64,000 nucleotides of DNA from Paratinospora sagittata. Lineage: Eukaryota; Streptophyta; Magnoliopsida; Ranunculales; Menispermaceae. A program made the translations under genes and the position numbers. Within the stretch, counting starts at the first letter, position 1; every line of letters starts with the position of its first letter. The stretch lies in the NCBI GenBank assembly GCA_035771175.1, contig CM069595.1, forward strand, positions 783,122 through 847,121, read 5' to 3'. The notes below the pieces were generated by a model, which was given only the letters and a program-made list of their open reading frames with translations, was not told the DNA's origin and did not search any database. This document shows, piece by piece, positions 46,901 to 57,301 of this stretch.

Positions 46901-48342
46901 ATATATTCTTTAGAAGCTGGTGCAGAAAAATTAATTGATGATATTGGAGAGAGAGGTTTGTAGATTAGAGAAAACCATTGAATTGCTGGCTGCTGAGGTT
47001 ATTTTAGAATGAATCATGTGCTTCATCCACTAGCTAGGTTGGATTCAGTATAATTTTCATACTTGGTGATGCTCGTGCTTATGACATTCTTCTTAATTAA
47101 AGACAAATATAGCCACACAATATACATTACTAAACAATAGTTAGTTTCATTCCTAGAAATTATGGAACAGGACAGCACATTATATATATATCAACAAGCG
47201 GGATATCGATGCTCTTTAATTCGCACAATATATAGTGGAATGTCTTAATCTGGCGTGAAAAAGATATCCACATAACCCACTCACAAAATATTGCAGGATT
47301 CTTCGTTAATTTTCATGTATAGAAAGGGGAGAAAAGAAAAACTTGACTTGTAGTGGACAGCTTTAAGTCGTACTTAGGATTTCTTCAAGTCCTAGCTAGC
47401 TTGTTCCACCTGTAGCCTGTAGGAGAAGCTTTCGGTGCAATATTGCCTCTGATTATAAAAGAGAATAAACAAAGTAGCTAAAGATAAGAACTAGGTGCCA
47501 CAATCAGGATGAATAATCAAAAAAAGGTTCTGCTGTGTTTGATCATCACTGCATAAATAGAATATGCCAAAATAGCTTGGGAGTCACGAAAGATATATAT
47601 TTCGGAAAAACATGATCAATATTAAAAAAAAAAAGGAAGACAAAAAGGAAGGGGGGAAGAGCTTGGCATGAGTTTTATAAATAAAAGGCCCCCCAAGTAT
47701 TGGAGTCGTCGGAGGTGAAGAAATTAGTATAGGCGTCAATTAGTTTGGTGCTCCAGTAAACTGGAGGAACGCTCATGGATTTAGTACTGATCGAATTGAA
47801 GGAAGACAATGTAGTACTCTAAAATGCATTGAGTAGCTAGTGCGTATAATTGAGGGCGTGCAATTAATTGTATGATGCAACGGATGGATGCTGAGGAGGT
47901 TGGGAGCTTTGAGTCCGTGCAAGACGCCAGGCGTCAGGCTATTAATTGCTACTGTAACCAAAGGTGAGAGAGAGAGAGATAGAGAGGGAGAGAGAGGGGT
48001 ACAGCCGCATCAGTACTAATTGGAAGGAAACCTCCACATGTAATGTACACAGACCAATCTGCATGCGCAGAGATTCTACACTTGGGGCCATGCATCCATT
48101 CCTAGTATAGTGTATATATATGTCATCTCTCTTTGTAAGACTTTAGACTCATCTGTTGGAATATTGTGGCGAAGAAGCCCCAGTAGATGAGATGCTCTGA
48201 TCCAGTAACCCGTACTCTTGCATGCATGCATCCCCACGGAAAGTAAGATCAGATAAGGCCGATCCACACATAAATATAAGAGAAGTAGTGTTATTCATAG
48301 TATTCATTTTTAGCTCATGTACAGCTAATTTTCGTACATTAA
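46901..48342. other. Gene-free DNA right of the copia element
   Basis: AT-rich DNA with GA microsatellite near 47967-47997. Open frames at 47773-47961 and 48076-48267 show no family. No gene recognised. Confidence 0.5.
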
Positions 48343-48743
48343 GGGTCGTTTGGCAGCCAGATAAAATAGGATTAGAATGAGATAAAAGTATTTTTAACCC
48401 TTATTCTATGTTGGGAGGTGAGGTGGGATGCACCCTTCTATCCTGCCCCATTTTTATTTTTTTTCCTCCTCATCCTCGGCTTCTTCTGCTTCTTCTTTTT
48501 TTGCACATTTCTTCTTAACAAAAAAAAAAAAAATACCAACTGATTATGAGATTTGCAAAACCAGCCAGTGGTTTTTATTTTTTTGATTTTTGATTTTATA
48601 AGTTTAATATAATTTTTTTAAAAATTAAGCTATAAAAACATACAATCCAAACATAGGATTACACTATTTTTAATCCTATCCTTTCATGTCCAATTCAATT
48701 TCACAAAAATAATTTCATCTTATCTCACATACCAAACGGACCC
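48343..48743. mobile_element. Tourist-like MITE, copy 1 of a tandem pair
   Basis: 401 bp with ends GGGTCGTTTGG and CCAAACGGACCC, flanked by TAA at 48340-48342 and 48744-48746. Interior holds a TTCTTCTGCTTCTTC run and a GATTTGCAAAACCAG block. The terminal repeats and TAA target fit PIF/Harbinger-type MITEs. Confidence 0.82.
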
Positions 48744-48746
48744 TAA

Positions 48747-49189
48747 GGGAGCATTTGGGAACAAAGATTAGATAGGATGGGATTAAAAATAATCTTATTC
48801 CCATGTTTGAAAGCTGACCGAGATTGGATAAAAATTATCCTACCTATATTTTTATTCCACCGTGATGGGATAAAATAATCCCGACCAAAACATCAGGATT
48901 ATCTTATCCCAAGATTTTTTTTTCTTTTTTTTTTGCAGTTCGCTGCTCCTCCTCCTCCTCTTCATCTAAAAAAAAATCAAGTTTTGCAAATCGCAAAACC
49001 AGGATTTTCCTTTTTTTTAATATAATTTAATTTATTAAATTTAATTAAAAAAATAATTATTTTTTGATTTTAATTCCAAATACACTCCTAACATAGGATT
49101 ATATTATTTTTAATCATATTATATCATATTATATCTTGTCCTATTAAATTTCACAAAAATAATCTTATCATATCTCGCGTACCGGGGCC
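48747..49189. mobile_element. Tourist-like MITE, copy 2 of a tandem pair
   Basis: 443 bp starting GGGAGCATTTGGGAAC and ending GTACCGGGGCC, flanked by TAA at 48744-48746 (shared with copy 1) and 49190-49192. It shares internal blocks with copy 1, including AACATAGGATTA, CACTATTTTTAATC-like sequence, the cytosine/thymine-rich run and TTTCACAAAAATAAT. Its terminal repeats are more decayed than those of copy 1. Confidence 0.7.
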
Positions 49190-50300
49190 TAAATGTCTTC
49201 AATTAATTAATAATATATGATTCAACAACATCCAATAAATAATAAAGCAAGATTGCATGCATGCTAAAAATTTTATATTAAAAAGTCATGTAGAATTAGT
49301 TAAGAACGTTCTTCTCATCTCATTGATCTTGCATGTCTTAAAAGTTTTGTCACGACGTCCCTGACGTAGGTTGACGTCATGACCGGCATAGTGTACTATA
49401 TATTATACATACCCTGTATACATGACATCAACAAAATTTCACAAAATTTTCAAAAAATTTTGACAGCATGTCCCCATAAATTTAGACATCTCACATTTTT
49501 TCTGATATACTACAAATCAAATCCAATATATGTAACACCCCGATTTTCAAAACTTTTTTTTTTTTAAATAATGAATATTTTAATTTTATCGAGAATAACT
49601 ACTGAAAATCGAGATGTTATTCGTATCCGTTTATCTTAACCCATAATCATTGTGTACGTAATAACATTTGAAACACTATGAATTTAAATACATATTTTTT
49701 TTTAACCAACTTACCTGTTAAGATAAATGAATACCAATTTGTATTATCTTCATGCCAAGGACCACATAATTCCACTATACCAATTTCTATAGTGAATTAT
49801 GAGGGTACTTGCCCTTGTCCATCCATCATGGACACAATACCTTAAATACATTCTTCAAATAGAATTGAAGTCCAAGGCATATTTAAAATAAATCATGATC
49901 CCTTCAATAATCATAAAAAGATTTTATCAAAATCTCTAATGTCAATACAACCCTTACTAAATAAAAGTTCACGAAATTAAACAAGTAATTAACTCATTCT
50001 CTAATTAAAATATTGTCCAGATTTCCATCCTACCCCTATCACTGAACCACGTCACAACTTGCTACTTTATTTTCTAAGTACCTGCATGTGAAAAATAGGG
50101 GTAAGCTTGAAAGCCCAGTGGGTCATCTAAACAATTCACAACATTTTATTATGATACATACACAAGAACGTTACAAACAAGTTTCACACATTAATCGTTG
50201 CAACCTTAGATTGTTTGAGTCGAGAATTTTATCACGTTCTAAATCACGTACCTTTAGGAAATCAAACACAGGGTGGCACTACCCAAAAATTAGAACTCCA

Positions 50301-50413
50301 TTGGCGATATTCATCATGAATAACTGCCCCATAATAACCATTGGCGATATTCCTAAGAATAACTGCCCCACAATAATCAATGGCGATATTCCTTAGAATA
50401 ACTGCCCCATATG
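50301..50413. repeat. Three tandem copies of a 40-bp unit
   Basis: The unit TTGGCGATATTC...AATAACTGCCCC repeats at 50301, 50341 and about 50380. Copies differ by a few substitutions. Confidence 0.9.
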
Positions 50414-51004
50414 TGTGATTTTTATCTTAATAGTGTTCTTTAGTGATGTCACACCATAAATACAACATAATCATGCTATTAATTGTATTCACAAACCATA
50501 TTCAAATTTTACCACACATAGGATCATGTCACAATGTCAAATATACTAGTATTAACACATGAACCTTACTATGTCAATATTCCAAGTCATACGTTTCATT
50601 ATCCAACATTATAATTTATAAATGAGTCTCAAATATCATATAAATTTCATGCATCTAATTATCATCTAATTAAAACCATAAGTCATGTTGACACATATCA
50701 TCATAGTTATTAATCACAGCATGGTATAAATAACATCACGTACAATAGGCATGCATAAGCAATATAATGATATTATAGACCTAATTAATTTAACATTCCT
50801 ATCTATATATCAAAATAAAATATTATGAAGGTCTAGAATCATCCCCACCTGAATCACTAAATTCCAAATGTGTTGAGATTCCTCGACGTTGGACGTTATC
50901 AACCTATCAACGCATAAATCACACGTTAATCACTTGTTTTGTATTATATTATATTAATATAATGTGCATACATGTCTATGTTGTATGGTGGTGATCACAT
51001 TATA

Positions 51005-51285
51005 CATATAATATAACTTAGCTAATATATATATATATATATATATAATATGATGATACATATAATATGATGATAACTTAGCTAATATTATACATATAAT
51101 GTAATATGATGATAACTTAGCTAATATTATACATATAACATAATATGATGATAACTTAGCTAATATTAGCCAATATTATGGTAACTTAGCTAATATTATA
51201 CCATATCATCATATAATATGATGATAGCTAGTTAATTTTATACCATAATATAACTTAGCTAATATTATACATATAATATGATAAT
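51005..51285. repeat. Degenerate AT-rich tandem array
   Basis: Six or so units built on AACTTAGCTAATATTATACA with spacer ATATAATATGATGAT, unit length about 42-48 bp and degenerate toward the right. It may be a subterminal repeat of the nested insertion. Confidence 0.8.
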
Positions 51286-52397
51286 CTAGATTGGGTTGCT
51301 TAAAAGAAAAGAAGAAGAAATAAAAATAAAATAATAAAAATAATTAACACATGCATTAGAGATTGAATGGCGGAAGGAAGAAACAGGGAGGAGAAAAAAA
51401 AACAAAAGAAAAAGGGATGAGGAGAAAAGAAGAAGAAGAAGAAAGGACGGCGAGATCAGGGAGCTCAAAGTGATGAGGAGCAGAGGGATATGGCGGAGCT
51501 CAAAGTGACGTTACAAGCGGTGGTAGTGGCGTCGATGGCTGTGGAAGTGGAGGCGGAACTGCCGGAGTGAAAGAAAGAAAGAGAAAAGAGAAAAAGAAAG
51601 GAAGAGGAGGAGTTGCTCACCGTGGTTAATGCTGCGGACTCTTGCTCGCGTGCTTCAGTCACCGGTTCGTGAGAGAAGAGAAACAGAGAAGAGAGCGGAG
51701 AAAGAAGAGATGAGCGAGGGTTTCGAGAAAGAGAAGGGGTTCGTGCGATTGAGTTTTGAGCTTCAGGCGAGGTGATTTAGGTTTTGAAATAGAGGGTTGG
51801 GTTTTGGTTTTGTGCGGTTTGTTTCGAGATGATTAGGTCTCAGCGATTGAGTTGCAGAACGAGATTTCAGCGAAAGAGGCGTGATTGGGTATGCGGTGAG
51901 ATTTCAGCGAGGCGTGATTGGGTTTTGAGGCGAGATTTCAGCAAAAGAGTCGTGATTGGGTTTTGAAAGAGAGAGGAGATTTCTTGTGGTGTTGGACTCG
52001 GAATCCTTGCAAATCCAATTTGAGAGTAATTAGGACTCTTTTTTTTTCTGATTTCATCAACGTGGTTAACCTTTTAAGGGTGTCGATTTGGCTGAGGTTC
52101 TTGGCTACATCCAGTCCGTTATTTCAGGGGATTACATTGAAACTTCCGGATATAGCAGGTATGCTTACTTCTGGTTTTTTTTTTTTTCTGAGTTGATTTT
52201 GTGCTTTTGTGTGGATCAGTTTTTCTCTTAGTCCTAGCACATAGACACATGGCAGATAGTCCTACATTTTGAATTGGTAAATCAGTTACTACTAAACTTG
52301 AATATGATTTTCCCTAACATCCTTTTTAAACTATTAAAGCCAAATTATCAATGAGGAGCTTGATACCTTCTGTTTAAGACAGTTATTTCAGGGGATT

Positions 52398-52400
<3 letters not shown>

Positions 52401-52428
<28 letters not shown>
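52401..52428. repeat. (AT)n microsatellite
   Basis: 28 nt of alternating AT at the right junction of the nested insertion, corresponding in position to the AT-rich part of the solo LTR. Confidence 0.9.
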
Positions 52429-52432
<4 letters not shown>

Positions 52433-54861
52433 CCACAATATTCATCTCATTCATTTATTTATCTCATGTATGCATCTAACCATTTCGACCATCCTATCCA
52501 CCATTTAATCACACAATTATATACATCATCACCAAGTATTTCACAAACCAACATATTCAACTATAATCCATTACCATACAACCCATCCCATCTATGTGAT
52601 ATTATATACATAGTCAGGTGATAATTTTACATAGTAAAATAAATTGTGTATAAACCATTCCTCCAAGCATACATACATAAACAAGATAGGGATCTGGATC
52701 AAGTGACAATCACTCTCTAGCTTTCCCTTTTCCTTTCGATTCTGTACCTGAAATATTTGAGGGAATGGAGTAAGCACACAACAAGCTCAGTGAATATATA
52801 TCTTGATATGACAATCATATGCATTTAGAGAAACATGACATTTAAAGTCATTCAAAACATTTATGAAACACATGCATTATTCAACAAAGATAACATAGAT
52901 GTGAGCAATATAAAGTTTTATGCTTGTGCAATAAAACAATGCAAAGTTTTCATCGAAATCCACAATCTCCCTCATTCAAGGTAATAGAGGGGGTTTAACC
53001 CTTGTATGGTCGTTACAAGGTAGCCACAGCCTCCCATTACCCAATTCACAATTATTTCAATTATCTAAAATTCTTATTAGGACAGTCCTACTGACAATAA
53101 GGTTACGCATAATACTCATCCGGGACTAATTCCTAACGAAATGATATCGTATGCGATCTACCTTCGCACGTCTCTCATACTCCAATGCCAAAATCTTTTA
53201 TGAATGATCAATAAAACACAATGCATTTATATACATAGCATGCCTACAGTTCAACATTTCACATCAATACAATGTCATACAAGAACCAAAATTAAGAAAT
53301 ATACTCACAGTACAAGACTTTTCAACTTAAATACAATCACCGCCGCTTTTGAGTCCAATTTCAATTGAAATCCAACTAACTCAACCTGTCATAATCATTC
53401 TATAATTCAATTTTATTTATTCCTATTTATTTCACGTGTAAATACTCAATTTTCATTTACATATTTAATTTTCCAACTCACTTCAAATCACCAATAAACA
53501 TTTGCAATTCATGTATAATTCAAATCTATTTCACGTAACTCTACTTATTTGTATTATTCATTCAAATACATTTCATTTGATCTAAATCTTGCTCATTCAC
53601 CACTAATTCTTACTTTAGCAACATGAAAAATATTATACACATTCCATGAATTTAAATTCTAACTGAATTTAGGACTCATAAGCAATTGAAAACGCTATTA
53701 TACCGTTTCTACGGTCAATCTAGATAATTCCATAAGAAGAAACAGTGAAAATAGATTTCCAATTCATATTTTCACTATATCTCAATTTTATTTTTCTACT
53801 GAAAACATATATTAATTTTATTAAAAATGTATGACATTTCTAAAATTATTCTATTCACATCGACACGTGTAAAATTAGTCCTACTACCATTCTACTACCT
53901 TCAACAGGTATTTTACTGAGATTTTACATATTCGCGGGGTCACCAAAGTTAATTTTACTCACAAAAATTATATATTTAGTTACTAAATATATCAAATCAT
54001 ATCCAAAAATCATGATCTTAACATTGAAATGTCCAGAATTAGTAGATCTATCTTTCTACAGTCTCAAACCAGAGTTCCATCCGGTTTTACTAGGGTTTCG
54101 AAGGTTTCCAATATCAAATCTAAGGGCTTCAAAGAAATCCAGTATCAAATCTAACTTCTAACAGCTACAAAAATTACAAACTAACAAATAAATTCAATCT
54201 AACCATATATTTAAGGTTCCTACAGCCTAATAAGTGTTTTTCAACCTTCATAGTTGATTTTCATTCAAGTTTTGTCGAAACTTCAATTTTTTAAAACACT
54301 GTATAACAGCTCTAATAGCAAAAATTACTCCGAGAGAAACGTTACATTTAGCTTAAATATTAATTTCACAAAGAAATAAAGTAAAAATTAGTTACCATGA
54401 GTCTCAATTTGGTGTAAATCCGATGCCTTTTTCTCTTATTTTCTTCTTCGTTTCTTCTTTTCTCTTTCTCTTATGTTTTTTTTTTTTTTTTGTTTTGTTT
54501 CCCGAGAGTTGGAGAGAGGTTAAAAATAAGATATAAGTGTTAAAAATGATCCCATGCTCCCCATGTATTCTAGCAAACCAACTTCCCTATCTTAATTTAA
54601 TTCATTCAACTATTCATTCATATTCAACTAAACTATTCAACTATTCAATTACTTTAACAATTCCTCCTTCATTTAAATTACTTCATTATCAAGTTCATTT
54701 ATATAATATTTTATAATCTAGTGATATTATTGCATTTAATAATGCAATCCACTTAATTCATATATATTTATACACACATAAATTTAACTCCTACGTACGA
54801 ATATTCGTCGGTATACGCATTAGTCAACATAAGTATATAATTAAAACTACGGAGTGTTACA

Positions 54862-55363
54862 ATCTCCTCAACTTAAGGAATTTCGTCTTCGAAATTTAAC
54901 AGATAAGGAGAAACGTACCTCAAGTGGCAAAGAAATCAGAAAATGTTTCCTTCATCTAGTCCTTGCATTCTCAGGTTTGCTCCTTATTATCATTAAATTG
55001 TCATTTGACTCTGACTAAAGGAATATCTTTATTTCTCAACTTCTGAATCTTCCTGTCCAGAATCTGAATGGGTTTCTCTTCATATGTAACATCCTCCCCA
55101 ACTTGTAACTGTGTTACATCTAGAATATGTGTCGGGTCTGTGTGATAATTCTTCAGCATAAAAACATGAAACATGTTATAAACACCGACTAAATAAGGAG
55201 GCAAAGCAATCATGTACACTAACGGACCAATCTTCTCTAAGACCTTAAACGGTCCAACAAAACGAGAATATAATTTTCCTTTCACCCCAAACGGCATTTG
55301 ACCTTTTCGTGGCGAGACCTTAAGCACGCTTTGTTGATTCCCTTCAACCTTGGACACGCTCAT
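54862..55363 (-). pseudogene. Ty3/gypsy pol C-terminal (integrase tail) fragment
   Basis: The minus frame 55363-55001 is open for 120 codons and reads as the integrase C-terminal region of a gypsy element: KLYSRFVGPFKVLEKIGPLV, YMIALPPYLVGVYNMFHV, YEEKPIQILDRKIQKLRNKD. Downstream the frame has several stops up to the LTR. Everything upstream (protease, RT, RNase H, integrase core) is missing beyond about 55372, so the element is truncated at its 5' side. Confidence 0.88.
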
Positions 55364-55372
55364 CCCCCTCTT

Positions 55373-56159
55373 TTCTTAGGTGAAAATAAATTTTAGGGTA
55401 GACGGTGGGTTCGATACTTGGTCGCCCAACTCTTCCATTTCAACGGGCTATAACTTTTACTCTGCAGTACCGCCCCAAACCCACCTCACCATATTGTTAG
55501 TAAAAAAAAAAATGTTTTTTTTTAGTTAATTTATATTATTTGTTACATCCTATCATTACATACATACAAATTATTTTAGATCAATAAATCATTGATGAGG
55601 GCAATTTCATCAATTAATACAAATAACAAATATTCATATCAAGGCTTAATACAGCTACAACAAGCCCCTGACCGATAAGCAGTAGCTCCTCACTTCATGT
55701 GAAGCTGAAGAGCTTTGAATCCTCTATTTCACATGAGATGAGGTATACGCCTAACCGAATAAGCTACAGCCCTTACACTCGGGATAAGTTATTAAGAAGA
55801 TACCCCTTGTATTAAAAATAAAAATAAAAATTGATATATACTACGTAAAAGGGTAATAACTTAAAACAAGAACAAAGATACCGCAGGCCACCACATAAGG
55901 ATATTCTGGGCTTATACAACAAATTGGGCCATCTCAATACGGATATCCACCATTTGTGCATTATGATTAATTGAATCATGGACTTTAAAACTATGAGCTC
56001 GAGGGCCCAAGTCCGTTGACTGCTGAGCTATATATATGGTTGAGCCCAAATACTGGACAGAGTACAGAACTGTAGATATAGTTTTGAACATAATTAGTCT
56101 ATGACATTGAGGAAAAAAGAAGAACGTCCATTCCAAGGAAAACATTGCAATTTTAAAAC
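55373..56159. other. Gene-free DNA between gypsy fragment and Mutator-like element
   Basis: No gene recognised. Contains A/T runs. The minus open frame 55912-56181 crosses the terminus of the Mutator-like element and is not supported. Confidence 0.5.
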
Positions 56160-57292
56160 GGATCTGACTATTTTTACCCACTTTTTTCTATCTCTTCATT
56201 CACTTACTTTCTTTGCCTACATAAAAATTTAAAATTAATTATTTTTTTCTCTCTTCACTCACCTAAATTCTCATTCTATCCTTCTCATCCCAACTCACTA
56301 AATCCTTTTCCTTATCGTTTCTTATCTTCTCTTTACTATTTCTTCAAGTTTTTCAATCATTCAAAGGATTAGAATACCGTTAGAAAGATTTGTGAGTATC
56401 AATGTACAAAATCTTGTGAAAAAAATTGGGTTATTTAAAGGTTTTGGAGGCCTCGAACTCAAAGTGATTCAAGTGTAATCTCGGTTACAAATCAATAACT
56501 AAATCATGATTTTTACATGTTTTAAGTTGATTTCAACGTTACATTGTTGGATTTGAATGTTTTTTGCAAAAGAAAATGGGTGAAAATGGTTTTATGAGGC
56601 GGTGGTTACTCAGATTGCGAAATCAAACCTTAAGAAGTTTCGAGTTCGAATCTGGATGAGGCCATGCACTATTCATGAGTGAATAGTGTGGACAAATGAT
56701 CACGGGGGTACTAGACGCTGCGGTGTGCTGTGTACTGGGATGTGACAATATTATGTGGTATATAACGGCTGGGGTACGCTCGGTATGAGGTATCCATCAT
56801 ATCCCGGGGGTATTAGACACTGCGGTGTGCTGTGTACTGGGGTGTGACAGCAAACCTCCGACCTACCAGGGTTGGAGAATGTATTTTTTGGTTTTTTTTA
56901 TTTTTCTTTTTTGTTCGGCTTGTTATGGTCGGACATATTTCATTATGTCCGTCCACGCAGGGTCGAACACACCCAATTCGAGGGCCATTTTTTTTAGGTT
57001 TCAAAACCCATTTTCGTCTCATTTTCTCTTCGATTTTAGGTATGTTTCTGTAAAAAAAATCTTAAAAAGGGTGGAAATGTATTCTTTTAATTAAAAAATA
57101 CAAGATTGAAGATTGATATGAGTTGGAGAGTTGAAGGGTAGAGAGTGGGTGGGTGAAGAGAGATGTAAGAAGGTTTAAGGAGTTTAATACTTGTCCTTTT
57201 TTGTAACTTCACATAAAGTTTTTTTTGTTTTTTTAATTTTTAGATGAGGTGGGGGAAGAGATAGAAAAGAGTGGGTGAAAATAGTCAGACCC
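56160..57292. mobile_element. Non-autonomous Mutator-like element with perfect 9-bp TSD
   Basis: 1133 bp with terminal inverted repeats of about 38 bp: left GGATCTGACTATTTTTACCC and right (reverse complement) GGGTCTGACTATTTTCACCC, continuing with shared TTTCTATCTCTTC. It is flanked by exact 9-bp duplications TTTTAAAAC at 56151-56159 and 57293-57301. Nine-base duplications are the hallmark of Mutator-like elements. There is no transposase frame. It is related over most of its length to the truncated copy at 8369-9085. Confidence 0.9.
56605..56850 (+). repeat. Segment unique to this Mutator-like copy, with tRNA-like box and duplicated block
   Basis: This stretch is absent from the copy at 8369-9085. 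It starts GGTGGTTACTCAG and contains CGAGTTCGAATCTGG, resembling a Pol III B box. A 45-bp block (CGGGGGTACTAGACGCTGCG...) at 56703-56747 is repeated with five or so changes at 56805-56849, 102 bp downstream. It could be an inserted SINE-like sequence or captured DNA. Confidence 0.55.
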
Positions 57293-57301
57293 TTTTAAAA
57301 C

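Larger units (their letters stand above)
49531..52400. mobile_element. LTR-like insertion nested in the gypsy LTR
   Basis: 2870 bp starting TGTAACACCCCGATTTTC and ending TTCAGGGGATTACA, with ATATA on both sides (49526-49530 and 52401-52405). The sequence left of it (AAATCAAATCCAATATA) is the continuation of the host LTR, so the left junction is firm; the right junction lies in an AT microsatellite and is less certain. It may be a solo LTR of a different family; since it has TG..CA ends either way, orientation is undecided. It contains two tandem repeat arrays and a GC-richer block (about 51360-52000). Confidence 0.6.
49348..54861 (-). mobile_element. 3' LTR of a Ty3/gypsy element, minus strand, with nested insertion
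   Basis: In element orientation the LTR starts at 54861 with TGTAACACTCCGTAG and ends at 49348 with GGACGTCGTGACA, matching both ends of the solo LTR at 42220-44719. Subtracting the nested insertion (2870 bp plus its 5-bp TSD) leaves about 2639 bp, close to the 2500 bp of the solo copy. Directly before it (54862 onward) lies a purine-rich TTAAGTTGAGGAGAT tract, and the pol end follows further upstream. Confidence 0.82.

Noticed and set aside
51286..51662. Ser/Leu/Phe-rich minus-strand frames in the nested LTR-like insertion
   Set aside because: They are translations of a GAAGAAG-rich stretch with no family resemblance.
56625..56660. tRNA-like B box in the Mutator-like element
   Set aside because: No cloverleaf can be formed; treated as SINE-like or captured sequence instead of a tRNA gene.
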